A DNA stretch of 64,000 nucleotides from Torymus aiolomorphi (Eukaryota; Arthropoda; Insecta; Hymenoptera; Torymidae): contig CM070873.1 of NCBI GenBank assembly GCA_036365515.1, positions 192,440,604-192,504,603 on the forward strand, written 5' to 3'. Of this stretch, positions 11,957-23,100 are shown one piece after another. Every line of letters starts with the position of its first letter. Positions within the stretch are counted from its first letter, which is position 1. Under the pieces are notes generated by a model that was not told where the DNA came from, did not search any database, and saw only the letters and a list, made by a program, of their open reading frames with translations. The position numbers and the translations under genes are program-made.

Positions 11957-14227
11957 GTCAATATTAGAAGTCTAAATCACAATTATACGAAATTGAATAT
12001 TCTTATTAAGAGTTTGAAGATCAAACCATATATAATTGTATGTACAGAAACATGGAATTTACCCAATCCTCACTTTTTTGTAATACAGGGATATAAATTG
12101 TATTACAATAACGGTAACTTAAATCAAAATGATGGTGTCGTTGTATATATAAAAGATTGTGTATCAGAAATTACTGAAATAATCGAAATTGGTAGACTCA
12201 AAGTATTAAACTCACGAATAAGTCTAAATAACAACAGTAATCTTGAAATTTCCGCATTATATCGATGTCATGATTTACCGCGCCTTGAATTTATTTTGAA
12301 TGTAAAATCATTTATCAATAGCAAAAGAAATATAAAAAATCACCTGATTATTGGTGATTTTAACATCGATATTATGAAAAAAGATGAATATAGCTTAGAA
12401 TTATTAGACAATATGATGGAAAAGGGTTTCTTTCCGGGTTTTATACATACAACTAGACCAAATGATAGTGGCGGAAGCGGTACATGCATTGACAACATGT
12501 ACATAAAAGCTACATCTATAGACACTAAAACTTTTAAACTCTCGATTCCTTTTACTGATCATTATCCACTTTTCCTGAAACTGAATAAGCCACCAAAATT
12601 AAAACAAGAAAATATCCAGTATCACTATAATTACTATAAACTTTCAAGTATAGCCATTACAGAAAATTGAAATGTTATAGAGGCAATGCATGATTCCGAT
12701 GAAGCTACCGAATTTTTGATAACTGAAATACAAGACTGCTTAGAAAAGTCTAAAGAAGCGCATAAAACAAAAAATAACAAGAGATATCCAAGGAAGGATT
12801 GGATATCTAAAGCAATAAGGATCTCGTGTGAAAAGAAAGAACAACTATATATTAAAATGCGCACTGAACCAAATAACAATCTAATAAAATTAGAATATAA
12901 GAAATACACAAAGAGGCTAGACAAAGTTATTAATCAGGCAAAAATAAAACATGAAAGAAATTTAATTAAGAACAATATCAATAATACCAAGCAACTTTGG
13001 AAATACATAAACAAAAAAATGGGAACCAACTTGAAAAAGAATAACATAATAAATAAGATCATTTTAAATAACAATTGCACAATAGAGGATCAGACGCAAA
13101 TTGCCAATCATATAAATTCGTACTTCTGTAGAATTGGAAAAGATCTAACTAACGCCATTGTAAAACCCCAGGGTAAGCATTTACAATTACCAGCAATGAA
13201 CATGAATACAATTTACATTAAACCGACTAATAACGAGGAAATTCTTCAAATAATTGATAATATGAAAATAAAAAATGGTGGGGTAGATAACATTACTACC
13301 AAAACACTAAAAATACTATCATATCAAATTGTTAATGCACTAACACATATCTTTAATCTTTGTATTGAAAAATCAACATGGCCTCAAGCGCTTAAAACAG
13401 CTGAGGTAGTTCCCATTTTTAAATCGGGTAGTAAAATGGATAAATCAAACTATAGACCGATATCTCTAATTTCTAACGTAGCAAAGATATTTGAAAAAAT
13501 TGTATATGTTCGTTTACAATCATTTTTGGACAGTAATAATTTGTTAGCGCAGAATCAATTTGGATTTATAAAAAAGAAACGTACCAAAGATGCTCTTAGT
13601 TACTTAATGAACATAATCTATAAGAAATTAGACAAAAGTAAACCAATTGCTATTGCATTTTTAGATCTAGCAAAAGCTTTTGATACTGTCAACCATGCTA
13701 TTCTTTTAGACAAATTATATAATTATGGAATAAGAGGTAAAGCGCATGCACTTATATCTAACTATCTTAGTAACAGAAAACAAAAAGTAAGAATAGGAAC
13801 AACTGAAAGCTATTGTGAAACGATAACTACAGGTGTGCCGCAAGGTACTATACTAGGGCTACTCTTATTCATAATTTACGTAAACGATTTACTAACAAAC
13901 AGAACAGATAGTACCATCTCATATGCGGATGATACAGCTATTATTTCAACAGACGATAACTGGGAGAAAGTTGAAAATAAAATGAACAAGTACTTAGAAG
14001 ATATAAATATCTGGCTAGCACTTAACAAACTATCACTAAATATAAAGAAAACTGTGTACATAACTTTTGGTAACTATTGTGATAGTGTTCCCGAAGATAT
14101 GAACATACGCATACAGGGTACTAAATTGAGCAGGGTAGAATACTGTAAATATCTAGGTATAATTATTGATTATAGACTAAAGTGGGATAAACATATTGAA
14201 TATATAATAAAAAAACTAAATATATAA
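11957..14227 (+). pseudogene. LINE ORF2: AP endonuclease plus reverse transcriptase, one internal stop
   Basis: The frame is open from 11957 to a TGA at 12668-12670 and then on in the same frame to 14227. The first part shows apurinic-type endonuclease motifs: NIRSLN, the TETW glutamate, GDFNID and TDHYPL. The second part is a non-LTR reverse transcriptase with NYRPISLI, FLDLAKAFD, GVPQGTILG and YADDTA at 13922-13933. It ends with YLGIIID...W..H and then stops, short of the usual ~200-residue C-terminus, so the 3' end is missing. The class is Jockey/CR1-like by domain order. A single TGA and loss of the C-terminus make this copy inactive. Its mRNA would nick DNA and prime reverse transcription in an intact relative. 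Confidence 0.88.
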
Positions 14228-14596
14228 TATACACGGTGACCCATTTTAATCGCCGCACCCGGAATTATCGGAACCTAAGCCAGATAGAGAAAAATGGTTC
14301 AGACAAAAGTTATTGGGGACAAAGGGGGCCACATAATGGCGCTAACACCCAAAACTTACACATCCTAGTAAACAAAACTCAAACTCACACATCCTAACCC
14401 CATATACTTCATGCCCTCACATGCTGAACTGTTACACCCCGGTCCCACAACCATACCCCACACCCCCCAGTCCCAGACATCCCTACCGCACGCATGCTAA
14501 TCCCATACATCCTGAACCCTGAAAAATTTTTCTCAAGGACAAAATGATTTTTTAACGGAAACTTTAAGATCGTCTAGAATTTAAACAAAGAAAAAA

Positions 14597-14627
<31 letters not shown>

Positions 14628-14635
14628 ATACAAAT
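14228..14635. repeat. Short retroelement-like tail ending in (AAAT)n
   Basis: A non-coding block starting ACGGTGACCCATTTTAATCG, with several CACATCC/CCCATA words, runs to an (AAAT)n tract at about 14589-14632. The A/T tail at the end suggests the 3' end of a LINE or SINE copy. I recognise no coding sequence in it. Confidence 0.45.
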
Positions 14636-14890
14636 TTAAATTTCCAGTATGGGTGAGATAATCAATGTGGACCAAATATATTATTTATAGTGGAATCTTT
14701 GATTCCATGCCTAGTTTGTAAGTTACTTAAGTTTTTTAGTTTGAAGTACACCGGACCTATGTACAGGTAGCTATGTCTACCTCTATAGGATGTTTGCTGC
14801 TTCAGACATATAACTATGTCCTGAAGTAAGCAATAACATGTAATACAACATGTACTACTCTGGTTTAAATAAATAAATAAATAAATGGAC
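14636..14890 (+). repeat. LINE 3'-end fragment with (AAAT)n tail
   Basis: About 240 bp ending in AAATAAATAAATAAATGG, with phrases such as CCTATGTACAGGTAGCTATG, looks like the 3' untranslated end of a Jockey/CR1-type LINE. It could be the displaced 3' end of the LINE at 11957-14227, or an independent 5'-truncated copy. Confidence 0.45.
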
Positions 14891-15039
14891 AATTTTTATT
14901 TAAACTTTACTGTAGATGTATTTATATTTATTTTAATGATGAAAATGATAATTAAAGTATTACAATTTTTGCAATAATGAAAGTATAAGGTTCTACTGAG
15001 CACTGCGGTCGTGCCTATTATGTAAAAACGAAGTTTTTA

Positions 15040-15135
15040 GATAGGGAGAGGGCGGGAGCGAAGCGAGGAGCAGGTGTGTGTGGGGGCGGGGGGGATGGCG
15101 TGCCGAAGGCACGCTGGGGGGCGCAGCCCCCTAGT
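15040..15135 (+). mobile_element. Helitron-like 3' terminus
   Basis: The stretch reads GGGAGCGAAGCGAGG..., then hairpin GCGTGCC-GAA-GGCACGC (15098-15114), then hairpin GGGGGC-GCA-GCCCCC (15117-15131) running directly into CTAGT. CTRRT ends preceded by a GC hairpin are characteristic of Helitrons. The 5' boundary is not identifiable. An almost identical terminus occurs at 43453-43472, supporting a real family. The hairpin is closer to the end than in classical Helitrons, so a Helentron-type relative is possible. Confidence 0.5.
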
Positions 15136-15390
15136 TTATAATGTACTTTTATTCATAAAAAGTTGTGAAATCTCTCTAAAAAATTTGTTTACAAAAGTAA
15201 AAACTTGTAGGCAAGAATAAGTTTGGTTACTATACCATATAGTTCTACACTTAACAAACATTATTTATAATGTACTTTTACTCTTAATTAAAAGGTTGTG
15301 AAATCTGTCAAAAAAAATTTTTTACAAAAGTAAAAACTTATAGGCAAGAATAATTAGTTTGGTTACTATTTCATATATAAATATATATAT
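15136..15390. repeat. AT-rich duplicated repeat
   Basis: The phrase TTATAATGTACTTTTA followed by AAAGGTTGTGAAATCT and a run ending ACAAAAGTAAAAACTTATAGGC occurs twice (near 15137 and 15268). Related wording occurs near 1250 and 17420, so this is an older dispersed repeat. No gene. Confidence 0.6.
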
Positions 15391-15626
15391 ACATATCTCT
15401 AAAGGGGTTTATAAAGCCCGTTTTTTTATATATAGGGATTTATCGAGCCCGATTTTGATTATGCGGCCCGGGCTTCATAATATTCCTAAATATAGGGGTT
15501 TATGCGGCCCGACCTAGAGTCTATAACCCCAGGGTCCATTATTTCTTTAGTCACTTGCTATATGGAACTCTGGGCTGTAGGTACTAATATACAGTGTTGG
15601 GCCTCATAAACCCCGATAAACATGTC
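15391..15626 (+). repeat. (TA)n-linked repeat module, type A
   Basis: Left of the core are four or more degenerate copies of a word like GGGGTTTATNNRGCCCG. Then comes the exact core TTATTTCTTTAGTCA at 15539-15553. At the right end is an inverted copy of the word (GGGCCTCATAAACCCC). The module runs into a (TA)n tract. An inverted full copy and a partial direct copy lie at 36383-36756. No coding potential. Confidence 0.8.
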
Positions 15627-15708
<82 letters not shown>

Positions 15709-15712
15709 AATA
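15627..15712. repeat. (TA)n microsatellite between modules A and B
   Basis: An almost pure TA tract lies between two different modules. Confidence 0.95.
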
Positions 15713-15921
15713 TATGAAACGCTAGTTATGCAGACACTTTCCGAAATTTAAATAGACTTATGCAGACAGAGACCGACTTATGCGGACGTCAGCATAAGTA
15801 GAGAGTTTATTTCTTTAGTCACGCTAGACTTGTGCAGACACTTGTATAAACGGTACTACACTTATGCAGACAGGTCACGTGGTCTTATACATTGGTGTCA
15901 GCATAAGTCGATGTTCATATG

Positions 15922-15924
<3 letters not shown>
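15713..15924 (+). repeat. (TA)n-linked repeat module, type B
   Basis: The repeated word is ACTTATGCAGACA (at least five degenerate copies, e.g. near 15730, 15761, 15777, 15830, 15860). Inverted copies (GTCAGCATAAGT) lie near 15799 and 15897. The exact core TTATTTCTTTAGTCA is at 15807-15821. (TA)n lies on both sides. The frame 15864-16103 crossing the microsatellite is an artefact of the TA repeat. Confidence 0.75.

Positions 15925-16016
<92 letters not shown>
15925..16016. repeat. (TA)n microsatellite between modules B and C
   Basis: A pure AT dinucleotide tract. Confidence 0.95.
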
Positions 16017-16018
<2 letters not shown>

Positions 16019-16366
16019 GTTCACCGCTATGTTTCAGGACTTTTCATTGGTTTACCGCTATGTTTCCGGACATTTGCATGTTTTCAGGACTGTACTGAAT
16101 TAGGAATATGTTTACCGCTACCTTTCAGGACATTTTTGTATTATTCAGGACATTTAGAGTTTCTTTCATAACGTTTTTTTCCGTAAAATTTTTCCGAAAT
16201 CAACGTAAAATACTGCGGAACTGAAAGGGAGCACCGCAGGCGTCGTGGTGTTAGTCAACACCCTGAGGGATATTATTTCTTTAGTCACTTATATACTGTT
16301 TAACGTTTTATACCTACTTCTATTGCAGAAAACCTGTAGGTCTCCTGGAAGGTAGCGGTGTACTAA

Positions 16367-16372
<6 letters not shown>
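16017..16372 (+). repeat. (TA)n-linked repeat module, type C
   Basis: The word ACCGCTATGTTTCAGGACAT occurs in three or four degenerate copies (16021-16125) with extra TTCAGGAC half-words. The exact core TTATTTCTTTAGTCA is at 16273-16287, preceded by CCCTGAGGG. An inverted word (TGGAAGGTAGCGGT) stands at the right end. (TA)n on both sides. Confidence 0.75.
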
Positions 16373-16420
<48 letters not shown>

Positions 16421-16760
16421 CATACATCGGTACTATTGGGGTCCTAGAGTTTGTTACTCTGAGAGTTTACATTGGAATACCGGAACAAATACACTTGACT
16501 AAAGAAATAATGACCCTAAGGGTACCGTGATTCGCAGGGGGCCTGCGGCGCCCGCTTTTAGTACCGAAATTCCGGAACAAAAGCCCGGAAAAGTACCTAA
16601 GATGTATTGTAGACGAAGCCTTATGGACCTCAAAAGTAGCGATAGATGCATCGTATTTTTGAAGCCGGTCCCCAAAAAGGACAAAAGTCCCCAAAAGTAG
16701 CAATCTATGGTGTATATATACCCCAAAAGTACCAACACATATACCTATATATATATACTT
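16373..16760 (-). repeat. (TA)n-linked repeat module, type D, with its (TA)n
   Basis: After a TA tract the module carries the core in inverted orientation (TGACTAAAGAAATAA, 16496-16510). Words of the type CCCCAAAAGTAGC, CTCAAAAGTAGCGA and CCCCAAAAGTACC are arrayed on its right, and an inverted GGTACTATTGGGG word lies at its left end. Its right boundary, ACCAACACATATACCTATAT, reappears exactly at 36319, at the start of the second module cluster. Confidence 0.75.
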
Positions 16761-17760
16761 AGTTCCTTACTAACAATCACCTTAAGTTTTGCAAACTAGG
16801 TACATAAAAATCTTCCCAAAAATTTTTTAAGAAAACCAATAATTTATTTAACAATACTTATTTTGAAATATCTACAGAATCTATGGAAAATGTTTCCTTT
16901 AAAAAGAAAGCATTAACATCTTTTTCTTGAAAATATATTTGATTTATCATTTATCTAAAACTAATTTAAAGTAGAAATCAGAAAACTTTCTACGAAAGTG
17001 TAAAATAAGGCAAGTATAAGTTTTTCCTGGAATCTATAAGAATTAAAAGAATCATCATTTTCATATGACTTTTAAAACTTCCCTCCCTTCCTCCCGCCCT
17101 CTCACTCACTGTCTTCTCTCCCTCTCCCTCTCCCTCAACATGTGTCAAACTCTGTACCAAGAACTTTAATGAGAGCCTAAATATTTTTTTAAAACAATCA
17201 GTAAAATAAATAGTATTGTTAACCTAAAAAAATACACGTTTGATATTATTTCAAAAAATTTTACTATTGTAATCATTTTATCGAGCTCCTAAAAAAAACA
17301 TTCAAATTTAAAAATTTTGTGAGTAACTATACTACCATTTAATAATGTTATTAATAATATACAATAACAAATCTCATAATGTTTTCACACTATGTAATTA
17401 TTATTTTCTCTTATAAGGTTGTGAAATCTATCTGAAAAAACTTTTTACAAAAGTTTAAACTAAGGCAAGAATTAGCCTCTCCCTCCCTCTCTATCTCCCT
17501 CTCGCCCTCTCTCTCTCCCACCCTCTCCGTCTTCCCTCTCTCTCTCTCCCTCTCTCCCTCTCTCTCAATCTCCGTCAAACTCTGTACCAAAAACTTTAAT
17601 GAGAGCTTAAATATTTTTTCAAAGCAATCAACACGTTTTTTGAAAAACTAATTTTTTAAATATATTCTAACAACACAATTTGTCTATAGTCCTATGATTT
17701 TTTAAAAGAAGTCAAATAAATACTAGTAAAAAAATTTTTTACTTGTTTGAGTCAATGTAT
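16761..17760. other. AT-rich non-coding DNA with two CT-rich blocks
   Basis: CT-rich low-complexity blocks lie at about 17080-17140 and 17475-17575. Each is followed by a related phrase (CAAACTCTGTACCAAxAACTTTAATGAGAGC), so a unit of roughly 430 bp is duplicated. No gene is visible. Confidence 0.6.
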
Positions 17761-17762
17761 GC

Positions 17763-20033
17763 TCAACAAATTATATGTCTAGTCGTTCCGCTTGTCGTTT
17801 CCCGAACACTCGGGACAATCGCCTTTGATGCAGCCTGGCTAGCTGCACCCCCAGCAGCGCGCATACATTTTAGAGCCAGGCGGGTTATCCTTATTCTTGG
17901 CATCGGCCAGCCTAGGCGACGGTGCGGTTCCGTCGCTCTTCCAAGGAGGAGAGCCCTTCCGCTCTTTAGGCGGGTTGTTTCGGCCACCTTTGCGGAAAGC
18001 ACCCTCGCGTTCAGAGGCTCCGCTAGATTTGGGCGGATCTGATTATTTGTTCAGTTTTAATCCAAATTATGCTAGTTTTTCCTCCAGTACTTTGCTAATT
18101 AGCTTGCTAAGATCTGCAGAAGATTGTGTTGCGATATCCACTAGGCTTGTCTTCTGCGCTGCGTTATCCGCTTCTAGTCCTTTATCCTGTGGGTTAGCGC
18201 TCTCCGTCATGGCAGCTAAGCTGCTCTTATTGCGAGGCGGTGGCGGTTTTGCAGAGATAGCAGAGCTTTGATAGGCCACCTCTGGCATTATGCACGATTT
18301 TGGATTTGGCGGCTCTTTAAAGTTCCGCTCGACCTCCAGCTGTGCTTCTACTTCTCGCGCTAATTCGATGAGCTTATTGATGCTCGTGACTTCTTCCTGT
18401 CTGAATTTAAACTGTAGTCGCGGGAGCATATTGTCATAGAGGAGCTCTAGTTGCCTTTCTAGGTCCATGTTGACGGTCCATGGTCTGTCGAATTTGCTCA
18501 AAATAGGGCGTAAGCAAGCGATATAATCGCGCACTGGCTCGTCTCGGCCTTGCGTACGCGATTCCGCTTCTTTGCACAATCGTCGCTGGAATCTTTTATC
18601 GACTCCGTAGCATCTACGTGCATCTTCGGAGAAGTCTTGCCACGATCGCCATTTTTGGCGCTCTTGGCGGCACCAATGGCGCGCTACGCCAGACGTGAGC
18701 TCTTTCATGGCGTTTAGCAAGTCCGGCAGTGATGTATGGCGCTAGCGCTCTGCACTCGCTGACGCGTTCTATGAACTCTTTGATATTGCTACCTTCTGCG
18801 CCTGAGAACTGCAGTTTCCACTGCCTAACTGTCCGTCCGATATCTAAGGTCGAAGGGTGTTGGAGCGTGCCAGTTCTAGCCGAGTATCTGCTTTGCGATA
18901 GATTCGGTTGGTTCCCCCCTCCGCCAGACTCTCGCCTTCCGAGAAGGTTGGCTTGAGGTTGCAAGGGAGCATGGGTCTGTGCGGGTACGCGCTGAGGCAT
19001 GTAAGGTGTCGCCTCGGCATTTAGTACAGTTTCGTGCTGCCCAGCGCTTCGCTTTGCTCGTAGACTTCCGAGCTTACCTCTTGCGGATACTGCATTGATA
19101 ACGTGACCCTGAAGTTCACCGTTTTCTGTTTATGAGGAGCTGCGTTATTTTGCATTTCTAAATGCGTTCGCATGGTCGATATAAGTTGGCTCATCTGAAT
19201 TTGTAACTCAGATATTTCTTTGCGATACTCCTGCGTTAAGGCTTGCATTTGCACCATCTGCATGACCGCTACTCTCGGTACTTCGTAGGTGTAACCATCG
19301 GTGAAGGTGCACTTTACGAGATCATCCGGGCGGTGGTTTACTCTTGTTGTAAATACTGATTGAGGGGCAGTATGTGTAGTATTGGTGCTTTGCGTATTCG
19401 CTACGGTGGTTGTTGACGTCATTGTCGTCGTCGTTCCATACCACCAACCTGATACTGTAGTTACTGGTGATGGGAATTCACCGTTTGCTATGGCCTTGCC
19501 GAGTCTTATGGCTTCTCTTATTTCTTCTTTTGGCACAGGCGTTGGCATGTCTTCTGCCGTCATTGCTCAGCGCCTTGCGGTTGTCCGCGTGATACTGGCA
19601 GATCGGTTGCGTTCGCCGCGCCGGTCAGGCTCATGTCCTGGTTTTGAAGGTTTGTCTCTGTTATAGAATTTGGCTTTGACGAATAGCGCGCTTGTGCGCT
19701 AAGCAAGCGCGTTGTCGCATTTTTTCTTGCGATCAATTCGTTCATTGTACGTTCGCTGAACGTTACTCTATTGATGAATTCGCTCAGCTTTCTGTCGCGC
19801 CTCACGATTGCTTCTGTCTTATCTTCTTATGATATGCGCACGAAATCGGCCTGAGTGTAGTCACCGCGTAATCGCTTATATAACCTATCTGATTTCGCAA
19901 AAGGCGTTCCGCTTGCTATCAGCTCGAGTTCGCTTAAAGCTGCATCCATTTGTGTGCCTTCTAAATTTAAGATCCATCCTTGAATCTCTAGGCCTATGGT
20001 TTCGTCGAAGGTAAGTTCGTCTAACTCAGACAT
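17763..20033 (-). pseudogene. gag: Gypsy-type gag, multiply frameshifted
   Basis: The minus strand begins with ATG at 20033 (MSELDELTF). The frame continues through a TAA at 19827 to about 19560, then shifts frame into 19563-19021 (Thr-rich segment, coiled-coil QALTQEYRKEISELQIQM), again near 19000-18720, and again into 18720-18067. The last piece has the retrotransposon Gag core: RTVRQWKLQFSG, FIERVSECRALA, and VARHWCRQ...W..F..D...Y. A final knuckle region, CWGCS...KGDCPEC, near 17800-17860 has one internal stop and Cys in place of the usual His. At least three frame changes and two stops make it dead. No pol follows before 17760, so this is a 3'-truncated relic. Confidence 0.75.
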
Positions 20034-20564
20034 TTTTCGTTTTACGATTTGCGTAATGTAAGAACAAAGTAATAAAGCATAGAAAAAAAATATATCTGTT
20101 AATTAGTTATTGAACTATGTAATTATTTACAAATTAACTAGCGGTACGCGGAGGAATTCGTTCATTTAAAAGGAAAAAGAATTGCGAAGAAAATTGCTTT
20201 TAGGGATTTTCAGCGTTTATCTCGCTCAATAATTAGTTTTTCAATTATTTTATTCGATTTGCTTTTTCAAATATCTCAGAATTATATCTCTTCCAGTTAT
20301 TTCTTGCCAATTGTTTATGAGCGAAGAAAAAGACGAAAAAGAAAAAAAAGAAATGTGACTAGTGTGCCGAGCGAAATTGTTCTTCGCTGTGCACTGCGAC
20401 CAAGCGCTTTGCACGATATCTGTATGTTTGTGTCTGCAAGACACGATATATATATACGCACTTTTGTGCGAACCGCTCGCGTATTGTATTTAAAAAAAAT
20501 ACTATGTACGCTGGCGCAACATCGAAATTGTACCGGAAAATTACCGGAAAAGTAGAGATATAAA

Positions 20565-20627
<63 letters not shown>

Positions 20628-21054
20628 TAGTCGAGGAGGCACTTACAGGGACAAAGTCGCCGGTATCTCGAATGACTCGCTCATGGTCTCGCTTGGCTCA
20701 CCTGTGCTCGCGCGATGTAGCGAAGATCGCGGTGTCCTCGTAGTAGGCGAGAACACACAGCACAATAGCCCGGTGCATAGCACTAATGCGGCGAAGCAAA
20801 TATGCGAGGTAACTCTTCACAAAGTATAGCGAAATCGCACGATAATCCAGAGGATTCCGGGAGGAATTGTCAGGCTCGGTATAACTGCCAAAGGTGAGTT
20901 CGCGCTCTCAAGGCTAGAACAATACTAATTAGCGCGCGCTCTCTGCGCGCTCAAGAGAATGCCTTCCCTCTCTCTCTCTGTCTCTCGCACTCACCCTGTA
21001 GCAAGAGCATCCCGCGCGCTCACGGCACCTGTAATAGAATTATGATGTACATTT
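20034..21054. other. Non-coding; likely retroelement leader plus (GA)n microsatellite
   Basis: This stretch lies just upstream, in transcription sense, of the minus-strand gag. 20568-20625 is a pure (GA)n tract. 20630-21000 is GC-richer, with CGCG words. I cannot identify an LTR boundary because no second copy is present. Confidence 0.5.
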
Positions 21055-21055
21055 T

Positions 21056-22430
21056 GACGTGCCATACGAAAACTAACACAACTTTTTTGTGGAAGAAAAC
21101 TAACACATTTCCAAAATTTCGGACGAAAAATAACACATTTCAATAGTTTCAGACGAAAAATAACACATTTCAATAATTTCAGATGAGAAATAACACATTT
21201 TCGGAATTTTGGACGAAAACTAACACGTTTAGATTTTTTATAATAGATTTTTGTTTTTAAAGACGTTATAACCTCTCTCTTCCATAAAAGCCTACGTTAC
21301 AAACTCGATTTTCAACAATTTTTTTCTCGAAAACCACGTAGACAAAAATTCTCAAAAAATTCATTTAATCGTGTTTTTAACTAAGGAATAATATAAAATT
21401 TTCAAGTCGATCTCTGCGTTTCGCCGAGACTCCTGAACATCCTTAAGAGCGCTTTAGACTACGGGCTAACAGTCGCTAGAATCACTATTAATTAATGTTT
21501 TCGACATCGCTGAGTACAAATCTGACATTATTATTTTGTTTAATGAAGTAGAAGGAACATTGAATAAAAAGTCGATTTAACTGAATATTCATTAAAATGG
21601 ATTGCGGACAGTTTATTCGTGAAAGTTCTTTTGTTTCATACTGTTATATATTTTTTATATATATTATTACTTCAAGAAATTATAAAGTACGTAATACAAC
21701 ATGATGACTGTATTGTTAAGGCCTTACAGTCACCCACAATCAAGAAAACCATTTACCGTGTATTTTAAATGGTAATATATAATGGTTGTGCCCACGATTC
21801 CAGAAACACTTTTGCATTGATGTTATTCTATAAAAACTTTTTTTCTTTGTTATTCGATCTCCTATGCTTCCCCTGTCTCCAAATGCCTATTTTCTTCCCC
21901 AGAAAAATCTTCAAATACTTTTTAAAAATAATTTCCAAACAATTTTCAAAATTGTCGAATAATGCTCTGTCAAAAAACAATGAGGTTCAAAATTATAAAT
22001 GTAAAACAGGGGAAGCATAGAGATTCAAATAACAAAGAAAATAATTTTTTGCTCGTAAAAATTGACCAAGTACTTTTTCTTGAATCTTGCGAAGAATGGA
22101 AGTTTTTTTGTTACGTTTAAAATTCACGATAGAGGGTATTTTTGATTTTCAGTGACTGGAAGGCCTTAAACACGAAAATTCTAGAGTTACGTTTTTAACT
22201 GCATTTAAAGTGATTCGATTACTCAAGGAAAAAAACCATTTTTTCAAACCGTGAATCAAATGTGTTAGTTTTCGCCCGAAATTGTTCAAATGTGCTAGTT
22301 TTCGTCCGAAATCTTAAATGTGTTACTTTTCGTCAGAAATTGTTCAAAGGTGTTAGTTTTCGTATGAAATCCTAAATGTGTTAATCTTCGTATGGAATTT
22401 CAAATGTGTTCTCCTATGGCAAGTCGATTT
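21056..22430. mobile_element. Foldback-like element with inverted arrays of a short word
   Basis: The left end carries five or six copies of a word like GGACGAAAACTAACACATTT (21061-21230). The right end carries about seven copies of its reverse complement, AAATGTGTTAGTTTTCGTCC (22258-22412). Units are about 25-30 bp and vary in a GAACAATTTC or AAGATTTC spacer. The outer word on both sides contains CCATACGAA. The ~1.0-kb interior has no convincing coding sequence. Foldback elements, or MITEs with subterminal transposase-binding repeats, have this organisation. Confidence 0.7.
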
Positions 22431-22487
22431 GTATGATATGAGCGACGGGAGAGAGTTGTTCGTCGGATGAGAAATTATCCGTCACAC

Positions 22488-22700
22488 TACAAAACAAACT
22501 GTATTGATTGTAATGCTTCGTACGTAGGACAAAGTTGTAGAACTTGGAAGAAAAGATGATACGAACAACAGTATTGTATCAAAAAAGTAGATGAACGATC
22601 AGCGCTCTACATTGTAAATTTACTAAACATTCTTTCGATTTTGAAAATGTACAAGTGAAAAAACTAAATTCAAACGTGAATTTTCTGAAACGTTACGCAT
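22488..22700 (+). pseudogene. Penelope-like element endonuclease relic (GIY-YIG)
   Basis: Translation from 22488 gives YKTNCIDCNASYVGQSCRTW, the start of a Penelope GIY-YIG nuclease with the CxxC insertion typical of that family, and reaches a TGA at 22556-22558. A second frame near 22628 gives FDFENVQV, the characteristic C-terminal phrase. It is distinct from the Penelope family at 26-35 kb. It ends beside a (TA)n tract. Confidence 0.7.
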
Positions 22701-22821
22701 ATTTTTTACTAACAATACTATCAATAAAAAAAAAACAGATATTTCGGATTTAAAATTATGTTATAAAAAATATGATAAGGAAAAAATTGTAAATAATATA
22801 GTATGACGATTGACGAAATAT

Positions 22822-22825
22822 ATAT

Positions 22826-22922
<97 letters not shown>

Positions 22923-23100
22923 ACTGATAAATATATATATATATATATATATTATATAGTCGTAAGCGTTATTTGTGTCACGCAGACCCCCTCGCCCCCC
23001 TCAAAATAACGTAAAATTGTGATTTTTTCTACGTTATTTTGAGTATGGTAGAGCCCCCCTCGCCCCCCTTGCCCCCCCTCAGACCCCCCTCATTTAAATG
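22822..23100. repeat. (TA)n plus C-rich module with central inverted repeat
   Basis: (TA)n at 22825-22950 is followed by a CGCAGACCCCC start and then C-rich words (CCCCTCGCCCC, CTCAGACCCCC) on both sides of a perfect 13-bp inverted repeat, TCAAAATAACGTA / TACGTTATTTTGA (23001-23013, 23030-23042). A second module built the same way follows the (TA)n tract at 36760. Open frames across the TA tract are artefacts. Confidence 0.7.

Noticed and set aside
14999..15020. Regulatory role for the GCGGTCGTGCC word shared with 1306-1340
   Set aside because: It is more simply a fragment of a dispersed repeat; nothing links it to a gene.
15864..16103. Open frame with a long Ile-Tyr run
   Set aside because: It is the translation of a (TA)n microsatellite. 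The same applies to frames at 22803-23009, 36310-36522 and 43330-43695.
17743..18271. Plus-strand frames with zinc-finger-like Cys
   Set aside because: They are the complementary strand of the minus-strand gag relic.
21061..21230. CRISPR-like spaced repeats
   Set aside because: Words are degenerate, spacers are short and repeated, and the array is mirrored at 22258-22412, which fits a foldback element.
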